Positions 36,301 to 47,709 of a stretch of DNA of 64,000 nt are shown here, one piece after another (positions within the stretch are counted from its first letter, which is position 1; each line of letters begins with the position of its first letter). Source of the DNA: Ophiura sarsii (lineage: Eukaryota; Echinodermata; Ophiuroidea; Amphilepidida; Ophiuridae). Where the stretch lies: positions 28,624,788-28,688,787 of the forward strand of contig CM069456.1 in assembly GCA_035610835.1 (NCBI GenBank), given 5' to 3'. Below the pieces are notes generated by a model that worked only from the letters and a program-made list of their open reading frames with translations, made no database searches and was not told where the DNA came from. Both the position numbers and the translations under genes were made by a program.

Positions 36301-36390
36301 AGCTATCACAACCCCTTAGCTTATATCAGCTACCCCTATCTGCTAATGGGCTATCTTTATTTTATATTTTTTCCTCATTGAAAACTGTTA
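27400..36390 (+). repeat. ~100-bp satellite array, about 90 monomers
   Basis: The monomer reads GTAGCTATTGAGCTATCAGC, then CACAACCCGTTAGC, TTATATTAGCTACCCC, TATCTGCTAATGGGC and an A/T tract with CCCTCGAAAAC. Length is 98-103 bp because the T and C tracts vary. Variants (CGCG for CCCG, GGAAA for CGAAA, ACCTAC for GCTACC) recur at fixed distances of about 2,210 bp (for example 29,361 and 31,572) and 1,916 bp (32,394 and 34,310). The array is therefore built of higher-order blocks. No coding potential. Confidence 0.95.
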
Positions 36391-37009
36391 CGAAAGGTTT
36401 CCGAAAAATCTGTTGTTCGATAATAATTATGGTAAATTATGGCCGCGTAGAAAGTGTTATCATGCATAATAAGAATGTTAACTTTTATTGGCTTTTTACA
36501 CCTACACGTTTTAAAGAACGACCAATCGTGTGTTACGGGATCGATTTGATGTTTTAACGCTTAATAAGGGTTTAAATTTCTATGGCTTCTAAGTTCTAAC
36601 ACCAAGTTAAAAACACCAACAATGTGATGGCTTCCTACACCAAAGTTATATCAAATGTAACCACCTTAACACTTTCCACGCGGCAGGCAGCTGCAGACGA
36701 CATTCCAAAATTTCACAAAATGTTTCAAAAATGTCAAAATTATTGTATTTCATTACCATATTTGTAATCACCATGAGAAATGCATTGAAATAAGTACAAA
36801 CATGCCTTGTGTTTGGTCAGTAATCTTTGAGATAGACTTTGAAAATTATGAAAGGTTTTGACAAATCTCTTTTGTGTATGGTAAAAATAATAGCCGCGTG
36901 GAAAGCGTTAAAAGGTGTTTACATTTTTACATTTTATTGGCTTTTTTAAGAACGACCCTTGATGTGTTTGGGAAACGATCAAGTTAATGTGTTATCTTAT
37001 AATATATTG

Positions 37010-38100
37010 TTGTAATAGCTAATATCAGCTATAGCTAGGTTTATAATAAAGTAAAAATATAACTACCATTAGCGCATAACCCGATATTAGCTATCAATAG
37101 CTGACATTAGCTACCAATAGCTTATATAAGCTACCAATAGCGTATTATTAGATTGTTGTAATAGCTAATAGCTGGTATATCTATGTCTAGAATAAAGAAG
37201 AAATCGAACTACCATATCGCATTAGCGAATATTAGCTATATTAGCTAGCGCTCTATTAAGCCGATATCAGCTTATGATAGATAGCAATAGCTTATATGAT
37301 TGTTATAATAGAAGGTTGTAATAGCTAATATCAGCTATAGCTAGATTTAGAATAAAGTAAGAATCTATGTACCATTATCCTATTAGCCAATATTAGGTAT
37401 CGATAGCTTATATTGGCTACCAATAGCTTATATTAGCTACCCGTAGCTTATAATATATAGATTGTTGTAATATCTTATATCAGCTATAGCTAGGTTTATA
37501 ATAAAATAAAAATCTAACTATTAGCGCATAACCCGATATTAGCTATCAATAGCTGATATTAGCTACCAATAGCTTATATTAGCTTCCAATAGCGTATATT
37601 AGATTGGTGTAATAGCTAATAGCTGGTATATCTATGTTTACAATAAAGAAGAAATCGAACTATCATATCGCATTAGCGGGTAGCAGCTTATATTAGCTAG
37701 CGCTCTAGTTAGCCGATATCAGCTTATATTAGAAGGCAATATCTTATATGATTGTGATAATAGAATGTTGTAATAGCTAGTATCAGCTATAGGTAGGTTT
37801 GTAGCTGATATTAGCTAATACAATAAGCACATTGTAATAGCTAATATCTTATAGCTATAGCTAATATATAATAGCTGATATTAGATGTATTTGAGTACTA
37901 TACTAATATACCATATTAGCTAGCTATAGCTGATAATAGCTACGGCAATAACGGGTTAATTGTAGTAGTTAATATCTTATTACCTATAGCTAATATCTAA
38001 TATCCCCCTTTATTACCTAATATCATCCAATATCAGCTACAAGTACCATTAGCTAGTATCCGCAATAGCTGAGGCTATTGGTGGCTATTATTCTAATGCA
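37010..38100 (+). repeat. degenerate TAGC-rich repeat zone with ~450-bp period
   Basis: Words such as AATAGCTAATATCAGCTA, AGCTATCAATAGCTGA and GCGCATAACCCGATATTAGC recur; the last is at about 37,071 and 37,523. The words resemble parts of the ~100-bp monomer, so this may be the older, ancestral repeat of the element. Confidence 0.75.
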
Positions 38101-38123
38101 GCTAAATGTAATATCGCACCTTA

Positions 38124-39462
38124 ATGCGAGAAGCACAGAAGGCAGACGTGACGTTACGTAAGGTAAAAGAATTAGTAGAGTCGGGTGAATTTACGCATGG
38201 TAGGGCAGTACTTCAAAATGTATCATGCCTTCAGATGGTATATTATACCGTGAATTTCAATCCCCTGTGATAGAGTTTGGTGAATCCTTTCATCAAGTGA
38301 TAGTGCCTACTCGTTATCGTAATCAGGTATTGAAATTACTCATGAGAGTATTTTAGGTGGACATCAAGGTTCCAAGAAGACCAGTGATAAGGTATTGGCA
38401 AACTTTTATTGGCCAGGAGTACAAGCTGATGTAACTAGATTCTGTCAGTCATGCGACGTATGCCAGAGAACGTTACCCAAAGGTAGAGTAACCAAGGTTC
38501 CTCTAGGTACTATGCCAATTATAGATGTTCCTTTTCAGCGTGTAGCCATTGATCTTATTGGACCGATAGTTCCCTGTACAGAGAGAGGTAATCGTTACAT
38601 TTTAACAATTGAGGACTATGCCACCAGGTATCCAGAAGCTATGCCTCTCCCCAGTATTGAAGCTGAGCGAGTTGCCGAGGCATTAGTGAATGTCTTCACT
38701 AGAGTTGGGATTCCTGCTGAGATTTTAAGTGATCAAGGTAGTCAGTTCACGTCAGGTGTAATGCAAGAGGTTAGTAGATTGCTCTCAATCAGACAAATGA
38801 CAAGTACACCTTATCATCCAATATGCAATGGTCTTGTAGAGAGATTCAATGGTACTCTGAAACAGATGCTAAAACGGATGTGTGATGAGAAGCCAAGTGC
38901 CTGGGATAGGTATGTTAACCCTTTGTTGTTTGATTATACAGAAACACCACCGGCGAGTATGGGATTCTCACCATTTGAGCTTCTTTATGGTAGGACAGTC
39001 AGAGGACCATTAGCCATTCTGAAGGAACTGTGGACTGGTGAAATAGATGAACCAGAGACAAAGACAACGTATCACTATGTTTTGGACCTGCAAGATAGAC
39101 TCCAGCAGACCTGTGATCTAGCTAGAACGGAGTTGCAGAAATCCCAAACAAGGTACAAATCTTATTATGACAGACGTGCGAGACCTAGAAAGTTCATTGT
39201 TGGAGATGAGGTGTTAATAATGTTGCTCCCTACTGACAACAATAAATTACTGATGAACTGGAAAGGTCCCTTTTCTGTTATTGCTAAGATAGGTAGTATG
39301 GATTACACGATTAATCTTGGGCATAGAGTTAAGACATTTCATGCTAACCTATTGAGAAAGTATTATCGCCGACCAGAGACAAAACAAACTGAAGTGGCAT
39401 CAGCTTTTGATCTTACAGGTGGATTGCTGGAGGTTGCAAGTACTGCTGTGATAGAGAGTTAG
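38124..39462 (+). pseudogene. retrotransposon integrase region
   Basis: After the insertion the frame shows a zinc-binding region (Cys pair CQSCDVC near 38,450, with the His part in LGGHQGSKK upstream). The catalytic core follows with Asp in AIDLIGP, Asp in LSDQGSQF and Glu in LVERFNG, and then a GPY/F-type module (NWKGPF) near 39,255. A frameshift near 38,345 separates the zinc finger from its lead, and TAG at 39,460 ends the frame before RT. Length and order are normal for a Ty3/gypsy integrase, but its position before RT is not. Confidence 0.85.
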
Positions 39463-40713
39463 TCAGACTCTGACGAACTGTTAGCTGAGAATGGTAAGAT
39501 TATGTCTAGTAATCAGTTACTAGAAATTCCAGCTTTCACTCCACAGGAATCCTTGGCAGATGTCCATGTAAATAATCAGTTAGATGACCAGCAACGTGCA
39601 CAAGTGTTAAGAGTAATTACAAACTACAAGTCTACACTTACAGATGGACCTGGTAGAACTACGTTGGGAAGCCATGATATCAAGGTAACTGATAATACTC
39701 CAATTCGTAGTAGACCATATCCCATTCCATTTGCTACGCGTGAAGTAGTTAGGAAGGAGGTGCAGACTATGTTAGACTTGGGTGTAGCTGAGCCGTCGGA
39801 TAGTCCATATACTCATCCGTTGGTAGTGGTAAGTAAAGGTGACGGAAGTTATCGAACGTGTTGTGACATGCGCAAATTGAACCTTGTCACTGTGTTTGAT
39901 GCAGAACCTATTCCTTTGCAGGATGATATTTTTGCCAAGTTGTCCAAAGCCCACTACTTTTCAAAATTGGAGTTGAGTAAGGTTTATTGGCAAGTTCCTT
40001 TATCGGAGGCTTCCAAGCCATTATCAGCTTTTATAACTCACGATGGGCTTTATCAATTTTGAATGATGCCGTTTGGTTTGGTCAATGCTCCTGCAACCTT
40101 TTCCAGGATCATGAGAAAGCTCCTGAGTGGCTTAGAGAATGTATACAATTATATCGATGATATTTTGATATACACCACTACATGGGACGAGCACATAACT
40201 AAGGTAGGAGAACTTTTACGGAGATTACGACAGGCCAATTTGACTGCGAAGCCGTCAAAGTGTTTTATAGGGTACGAGCAGATAGACTTTCTTGGACACA
40301 AGATTGGACATGGGTTGATGCAGCCTTTGCCGGGTAAGTTAGAGTCAGTTCAGAATGCTCCGAGGCCAGTGACGAAGACTCAGTTGCGTTCGTTCCTTGG
40401 CTTGGCGAACTACTATCGTAAGTTCATTCCGAACTTTGCCGCAATTGCTGTACCCCTTACAGACAAGACGAAAAAAGGTGAGCCTAATAAGATTACATGG
40501 GGTGAAAGTCAAGACTTAGCTTTTAGAGCCTTGAAAGGTAAGCTAGGTAATTCCCCGATCTTACATCTCCCTGATTTGTCTAGGAGAATGATTCTCAGGA
40601 CTGATGCATCAGATTTAGCCATTGGAGCAGTGCTTCTACAGGAGTACGATGGTGAGAAGTTTCCTGTTGAAGTTAAATGGTGCTCAGAAGAATTATTCTG
40701 TCATAGAGCGTGA
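39463..40713 (+). pseudogene. retrotransposon reverse-transcriptase region
   Basis: In the same frame as integrase. Motifs are PYPIPFATREVV (finger), then KLELSKVYWQVPL, where motif A has Glu in place of the catalytic Asp and Val in place of Gly. Next come MPFGLVNAPATF, the catalytic YIDDILIY near 40,150, and FLGLANYYRKFIP. A TGA at 40,060-40,062 interrupts the frame just before MPFGL. The frame shifts near 40,680 into RNase H. Confidence 0.85.
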
Positions 40714-40935
40714 ATGCCTCTCTGTTATTTGGGCAGTGAACAAGTTTGAGGCATATCTTTATGGTCGTGAGTTTACCATAGAGACTGACCACCAACCCTT
40801 ATTATGTATGAGAAAGTCTAGAGTTGCTAATGGGCGTGTAATGCGTTGGGCTCTCTCTTTACAGCCATACAGGTTTCAGATGAAAGCAATCAAGGGCAGT
40901 GATTGTGTAGGTGCAGACTATCTGATGAGGTGAGT
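40640..40935 (+). pseudogene. retrotransposon RNase H region
   Basis: It continues from RT (LRTDASDLAIGAV gives the first catalytic Asp) into the next frame, with ERECLSVIWAVNKFEAYLYG (Glu) and ETDHQPLL (Asp). The C-terminal part ends at 40,933, as expected for the end of pol in this domain order. Confidence 0.8.
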
Positions 40936-41156
40936 CAAGTTGAAGGTACAGGTAATGCCAGTATTGAATAAGAAGTTAATTACTGCAATTATCTTCTCTT
41001 CAGAGAGTCTGAGATGTAGCTGGGTTGAGTTACATTGTCAAGAGATTGGTATGTATGTAACATATATCGTCAGAAACTGGGTTTCTTTATAGTAAGTCGG
41101 TAATACTGTTATTATATTATAGCAGAGGAAAATGTTAGTGTAACTACATTTTTCTT

Positions 41157-41165
41157 GAGGGGGGA
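41157..41165 (+). other. polypurine tract of the retrotransposon
   Basis: GAGGGGGGA lies a few bases before TGTCAGG, the probable first bases of the 3' LTR, and about 220 bp after the RNase H stop. It is the expected plus-strand primer site. Confidence 0.6.
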
Positions 41166-41171
41166 CTTAAA

Positions 41172-42890
41172 TGTCAGGATAGTATAATATATTATATGTA
41201 TTCCCTCCCTTTCCCTTTTATGAGGAAGTTTTGTATCGCGGGAACGCAGTGATCATTCAATTCTTTGTCTATGGTCACGCGTTATGAACTCGCCTCCCAA
41301 TAGGGTGGTGCCGTTACATTTTTTAGCTTCATGCTGTCATTTTCCTCTAATATTTTTAAAACCACAAAAGCTATCTCAACAAATTTGGTATCATTTTAAA
41401 GCCCTTATAACAAGCTATCCGCCTGCTAAATGGCATTGGTATAGCTAATACAGAAAGGGAGATACAGCTGTTTGATGTTTGCGGACTAGGGGTGGTGCTG
41501 GAAGGGGTGCCGCTGGAAGGGGTGCCGCCTGTACAAAGTCAATGGGGATAACCCCATGCTTTGTTCTTTATACAATAACTAGTAATCCCCTAATGTTACA
41601 AACACAATTTTGGTCCCATTTCAAAGGATATTTAGTAGTCTTTAAGTATGTGGTTCAACAGACTTGTCAACTATTATTAACAACTAATTAATTATGGATA
41701 AGACAATGATCATCAGCTTTCTTCCTATTCGCTACACAGTCAACATGAATAATCAGCCTCAATTTACCGGATTTATAAAAATGACTATAACAGAAAAAGT
41801 GTTCAACTTATGATAGCAAAAGTATACATTTTTGGAAAGCTTGTAACTAAAGGAATTCAGAAATGCAGATTATATCAGGGAAGGGTTCATCCTTAAACAA
41901 ATATTTCTGAAAATTCTAAAAATATATGAAATAAAAATTGGAGATATTCACTAGCCGGTATAATTACCATACCGACGTAGTAACTTTGACAAATATATAT
42001 CATCTAATGGGTAATTTCATGAGAAATTCAAATATGTAAACAAAATAATGATAGGGATAGGTTCAAAAAATATATGGATCTCAAATTAAAAATTAAAAAA
42101 CTTTGATATTTTCCGAACATTTCCGATCACACCATTTTAGTTCTTGGTCGTACTATAATTTTAATGGCATATTTGGTTTTCTCATGCAATTTCCCTTCAG
42201 AAAATGTATACTTTTACTACCTCAGGGGGGTATACAAGCAAATATAAATGTGTAAAGTTGAAATCATGTCGCGAAAGCCAAAATCCGTGTGTAACGCGAA
42301 AGGAGGCGAGCTTAAAACACATGACCCTATATGGTGTGTGAGTATGTAAGTGGTTTATGCATGGTTGAATGTTTTGTGGGAATAGTGATTCCAGCGTTCT
42401 CTATCGCATTACCTCGCGTTGTGATCTTTAATTTAATTATTAAACTACGTGGAGAATTGATATCTTAGCTTAACCAATTTTGTAAGAGATCGCTACAGGT
42501 AGCTGCTAATGCAAAATGCAACTATATACATGTTTATAGCAGTGTTTCTTCAATAGGCTACAAAACGGTGAATTTGCAATTGGTGACGTGTTGTATGCAC
42601 ACAGCAATACTATATTTTTTGTGACGGTGGCCACTGTTTAAATACTTGGTGTTTCACAGAACTCTCCAGAGCTAGCCGGTGAATGTGCACAATAAATCGT
42701 AAGTTCTATTTATTGTATAGTTTAAAACCTGTTTATCAATCCTATAACTTGCACGAGCATACAGTTGAATATGGATCTGAATCATGTGTATATCAATCAA
42801 GCAATGTGGTTTTATATGGTATTGATTATTGAGTGATAATCAATGCAGTCACCATTTATAATCCTCGTGGGTGAAATTTAGTGTTTATAT
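41172..42890 (+). mobile_element. probable 3' LTR, interrupted by a TIR element
   Basis: The LTR should start at TGTCAGG (41,172). It is cut at 41,271 by the TIR element (41,272-42,327) and appears to resume at 42,328. AATAAA at 42,691 could be its polyadenylation signal. The right edge cannot be placed because no 5' LTR is available for comparison and another insertion begins at 42,892. Confidence 0.45.
41272..42327 (-). mobile_element. TIR DNA transposon (non-autonomous), copy 2
   Basis: The inverted copy of the element at 2,738-3,900, 1,056 bp, with TA at both edges. It lacks the LINE tail and long poly(C) of copy 1, so it gives the more intact form. It contains no transposase. It sits in the LTR of the decayed retrotransposon. 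Confidence 0.8.
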
Positions 42891-43313
42891 ACACTGGCAC
42901 TCATAAGTATTACCGCAGTGAATATATCCTAGAAATTCCATCTTCTATGAACAAACCATTGATGATTTTCACTAGTAATGACATTCTATGTCTGCAATAT
43001 ATAGTTCTTCTTCATAAATTCATGTTTGTTGTATGTTATGTTCATCAGATTTTTGACAAAACCCTATAAATTGAGACAAGTCTAAAGCTACACAGTGAAA
43101 TCCCATAGACATTTGACTCATTATATGGTCGAATCCAACAAAAAGTGTCCACGGCTAGATTTTTAGGGTCCAGTTTCAAAATGCTTCGATCTCTTATTCC
43201 TTTTCCCCACTCAAAGTCAACATATCAAGCTTGTATGGAAAAAAAAGTGCCATCACTAATCTCTCCAATTGACCACGTGGCGGAATGATGAAGTTGAAGG
43301 TACACTTCTCAAT

Positions 43314-46300
43314 GTTACCTACCAATACAAGTACCATATTTTGATTAAGTGATGATTATTTCACCTATTTACATATTTCATTCAAATTTGTGATTGTATT
43401 GTAATTAGAAGATGCTAATACTGATAGAAAGTGATCATATTTATCCAGGTGCTCATTTTTTGTTTACATTTTAAATTCACACAGTTAGGTAGCATTTGCA
43501 CGCTCTCAATACTTTGAAACATGAGGTTGAGTCACTTTGTGTACTTTCCCAAAGATGATTTTAATGAACATTTGTTTTCATGTACCTCAAAGAGGGGGGA
43601 ATGACCCTTTCTGTAAAATTTAGAATTGTGAGCATGCGCCCAAAACCTAAGTATATAGAGGAATGTGGAAATTTGGTATTCGAAGGTAACAGTTAATTTA
43701 TACGTAGGGAAGAGAAGTAAAACTGTAATACATTAATTTTCTACTTAATTTATGTTACATTTTGGGGTGAAATAATTATGCAGGGCTGTTAACAATATTT
43801 GGTTTTTTTAAATAAACATGTTAAAACATGTTTAAATCCTAATATTAAGAACATATTCCCAGTAGTTTACTTTAAATAGATACTAGAATATTAATTTAAT
43901 GTTGAACAAAATATACAATATCTAACTGTCAGTTGTAATTTTGAAAAGGTTTATTAAGAACAATATATCAGGCAACATTTTTAAGCATTCCTATAAGAGA
44001 AAAACATGTTAAGACTTAAAACACGGTAGCTTACATTGCAATAATCAAAGTATTCGTAGGTAACACATTTGTTCTCAACTTCAACTTCGTTGACTAAGAA
44101 CAGTTGGATTCGTTGATTTGACATAGGTTTAAGGGCAAAATTGTACTCGACGTAGTTTTTTTATGCCCTGAATCGCGTGTGAGGGGAATGTCGTATCAAA
44201 ATGGTGTCTTGATTGACATTATAAGTAGATTTAAGAATGTGCACTCAGAAACAATCAGAATTGCGTAATATTCAACATTTGAATAAAGCAGCAAGATTAA
44301 CCAATTAAACATTAAAATAATATAAAACCATGTTCCTATTTCTAAGATATAAAAGAAAACACCCTAAGCATCAATAACCTCACTAGTGATAGACCTTTGT
44401 TCGTCCACCTTTGTTCGTCTCCTAATCCGTACAATCTCCATCCCAGACCCAATCTTCGCAACCTCATCAGCTGTGCCCTTTATCCCCCTTTCTGCAGACT
44501 TTCTCTCTCCAAAATGTCTTTCTATCCTTTTGCTCCCACTTTGTGGAACTATCTCCCTGATGTTGTTGTCAAGAGTACTACCTTAACATCCTTCAAGACT
44601 GCTGTTTGCCACCATCTCCTGTAGCCAGTTCCATTTGTTTCATCCGTCTGGTCCCTTTTTGTTTTTCCCTTTCATTTGTCTTGTTCCCCTTTTGGGATTT
44701 TTTTGTCTGTCCCTTTTGATTTATTTTTTATGTTCGGGCGTCCCTTTAATTTAGTGCTTGTCACTATTGGGTTTGTCCTGGCTCTTCAGCCTATTGTTAT
44801 AAATAAATAAATACAAAATACTGTTATTATTCTTGATGTTAAAGGCATATTGAATAGAATCAACCTTTTACACATGATAATTATGGCAGAAAATGTTTTA
44901 TTATGCTAACGTATCTGATAATCCAATTTTGTTAGTGTCTTTCTTGCTTGACTTTCAATTATTAAGAATGTGCGTTTAACTTCTACAAAACAGTCAGAAG
45001 TGTGTAATATTTAACATCTGATTTAGGGCAAGATGATGACAACATACATATCGTACTGGGTTAAAATTTCGTAAAGTTATAGTTAAACAATCAATTAACT
45101 CGCTAGTAATACTAATATTATTACTGATCTAATTTGATAAAAAGCATGTTCATCATTAAAACTAAACATAATAAAAACTTAAGCATATATACACATTTTA
45201 ATTAAGAAACATCTGATTCAGCCTTGTAATCTCTACTTAACAAGTTTGGTGGTTCTTGATGTATTCTGTGTGTAGCTAGTTCTTTAGGTCTCTCATGTCG
45301 CGAGGATGAATATCTAATAGAACATAAATACTCTTTGTTTATTATATATAGGACATTCTATAATGTTAAGAATGAACGTTTCATTTTCCGTGTGAATCCA
45401 AAGTATTGAATCGAATCAACTATTGAATAGTTCACCGAGCTATTTTTATTTAGAAAGCGAGCGGTTTCCTTTAAGCAAACAGTTTGATTTGCCTGTAATT
45501 CATAGTCTTGAATGTCAGGTTATTTGTTTTAAGCAATAAAACAACCGGTTGCCTTCCTCAATTTGTTCTAAATAAAGGAGGCAAGTGAGGTCTTCTGGAA
45601 GTTATCATTTTGAATAGCTGTTTTAAACACGAAAGCCAGATCGCTTTTTGATTCATTTAATATATACTTTGAAATAATTTCATATCAGACCTTATATATA
45701 TATAAGTTTAATATGAGCCGAACATGTTCAAAGTCTAGAACATTCAAATATTTTGCCTTTCAGTCCACAACGGAATCAAGCACATACAACTTTCAGCAAG
45801 ACATTCAGTTGTCAGATTAGAATTAAGATATAATTTCCTAGTTTGGAATTTGTATCATTCTAAATGTCGTACATAGTCAGTCTTTATCGAGTTTCAACCG
45901 GAGGCAGACTCCGTTTGACATAGAATCACCAATATGATATATTTTGTCAGATGTAGACAAAATAGGAATTTTATGTTTAGAAATTCAATGTTGTTTGATT
46001 TAACAACACTAATCTAATAAGTTTTGCCACGACAGAGATATTGCCGGGCATGTGCCTTTCATTATGATTTTTAAAAAAAATCAACCACTGCTTAGTTCAA
46101 TTACACTAAGATATAAATGTCGGAAGCATTATTCATGAGCAATTTTTGTATTTAAGACTGAAATCAGTATAGGCCTACCCTCGATTCCCTCCTACCTTTA
46201 AAAAATGAAAATGTTTTACTAAATTTCTTGTTCACTTAAAATACGTTTCGGTGACATTACACAACCTGCCAGAGCAAAAATGAAGCAAGTCATTTTATAT

Positions 46301-47709
46301 TTGTTACACATGAATTCCATTTTCAAATACAACTACAATAATGGCCAATATTAAGTACCTCAGTAGTCACTGCTCTGCAATTCCTGGGGAAATTGGTTAA
46401 CTACGCATACATCATATCGACAAGCTGGTTTAAAACAATATTACGCACCAAACAATATTATTCCCGTCTTATATATTCCTACTTAATATTTACATAATAT
46501 TAGGTGCGAATGAAAGCGACAAACAATGCAGGAATTGTACCATGCCCATTAACTAATATATAAGTTATCTACGAATACAAAATGGAATATGAAAATATTG
46601 ATTATGAAACCGAAATTTCATGGATGTTATGTCTAAATGTATCCATTTTAAGACGATCAACGTGTAATATATGGATATAAATATCATTCATTCACTCTAA
46701 CACCAACAAAAAAATATGTTCTCGGCAAAAACAGTGTGATTACACCATGCATTTTATTTAAATCAACACCTCCCATTTTCGTTTAATAAGGAATATTATT
46801 GTTTACCCCTCCAAATATAAATATAATAATATATCCAGTCAGATTGTATGATTACGTACTGCTTTTATGTAAAATAAAATAATTTAGGGCCAATATAGAC
46901 TGTGTATATTATTGAATGTTGCCTACATATACATGTTACCTCCGAATACAACATGAAGTCATGCACGAGATGCTGTTACTGAATATTTATATAAACATTT
47001 ATCACCCCCATTGCGATTTTTAAATCAACTGTCAGATGATGTCTTTGCGTGAATAGCATACAAAACTACACTAATAGGAGTAATAAGATTGAGAAAGAGG
47101 GAGGCTATATAATCAACTTTTAAGACAACAACATAATTATTATTGATGCACTTGTACACAAAGTACAGAATTTTGTGAAAGGTTACTAATACAAAAGCTG
47201 AAAGTTTGATGCAAAACTTCTCCGTTGCTTGCCGAACGCAGCGCACATTTCTACTTTATTCCAGTCGCTACAAGTATGTAACAACAGAGGGAAGTACCAC
47301 GGTATCGTTATTTGTATTTGAAGGTAACAGTTCATATTTCAAATTTGCCTACGAATACAGCCTTTTATTGCTGATATTTCAAAAAATGTTGCCTTCAAAA
47401 TGATAAAACTTGTCGCACATGTACATTGTATCATACTTCGCTTATTCTATAGATACCATTCACTAATCTGTGTTTATATTAAAATGGCAGTGTTTTAAAT
47501 AGGTATTCGGAGGTAATGCATTTTTTTTACCAAACCGATCGTTTCCGCTTTTAAAATTTCTAACAGCTTTATCAAAAAATCGACTTGAATGGGGACAATG
47601 CATTTAAGTATTTAATATATTTAGGTTTCCTTACAGCACAAATAACTCTACCTCAGGCGAATTCTTCCCCGAAAGTGAGATTTTAACAAAACATGTATTT
47701 GTAGGTAAC
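43314..47709. repeat. scattered 15-bp motif GTATTYGNAGGTAAC, subterminal
   Basis: Copies with at most two changes lie at 43,314 (-), 43,676 (+), 44,050 (+), 46,564 (-), 46,935 (-), 47,314 (+), 47,503 (+) and 47,695 (+), plus a shortened one at 47,347 (-). They cluster within 0.9 kb of the left end and 1.5 kb of the right end of the nested element and are absent from the 2.5 kb between. This is the layout of transposase-binding subterminal repeats. Confidence 0.75.
44340..44815 (+). pseudogene. LINE RT C-terminus and 3' tail
   Basis: The frame at 44,397-44,624 contains FYPFAPTLWNYLPDVVV, then LTSFKTAVCHHLL. This matches the last conserved block of CR1- and Jockey-type RT proteins (xPxLWNxLPxxV ... 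FKxxLxxHLL). The 3' UTR ends in AAATAAATAAATA near 44,810. It is 5'-truncated to about 470 bp. Confidence 0.75.

Larger units (their letters stand above)
27263..38123. mobile_element. 10.9-kb satellite-filled TIR element with TTA target duplication
   Basis: The retrotransposon is interrupted exactly between TTA (27,263-27,265) and TTA (38,121-38,123). The insert 27,266-38,120 begins GGTGCGGTATTACA and ends in its inverted complement with one mismatch. A 3-bp TWA duplication with GG-starting TIRs fits PIF/Harbinger elements, which is inference. No transposase is present; nearly the whole body is tandem repeat (27.4-36.4 and 37.0-38.1 kb), with about 600 bp of other AT-rich sequence at 36,390-37,010. 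It must be mobilised in trans, if at all. Confidence 0.8.
26544..41271 (+). mobile_element. Gmr1-like Ty3/gypsy retrotransposon, decayed and interrupted
   Basis: Domains on the + strand are protease (26.65-27.27 kb), then integrase (38.1-39.46), reverse transcriptase (39.5-40.68) and RNase H (40.66-40.93). Individual domains are Ty3/gypsy type, but integrase precedes RT as in Ty1/copia. That is the defining order of the Gmr1-like group reported from deuterostomes. A polypurine tract and the start of a 3' LTR follow at 41,157-41,172. I find no 5' LTR or gag. A 10.9-kb element sits after the protease, and several stops and frameshifts inactivate it. Confidence 0.85.

Noticed and set aside
24530..36390. 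CRISPR-like repeat arrays
   Set aside because: The repeats are contiguous with no unique spacers, there are no cas genes, and the context is eukaryotic.
27266..38120. Satellite as a long intron or host centromere segment
   Set aside because: It is cut precisely at inverted 14-bp ends with TTA on both sides inside a retrotransposon, so insertion explains it better.
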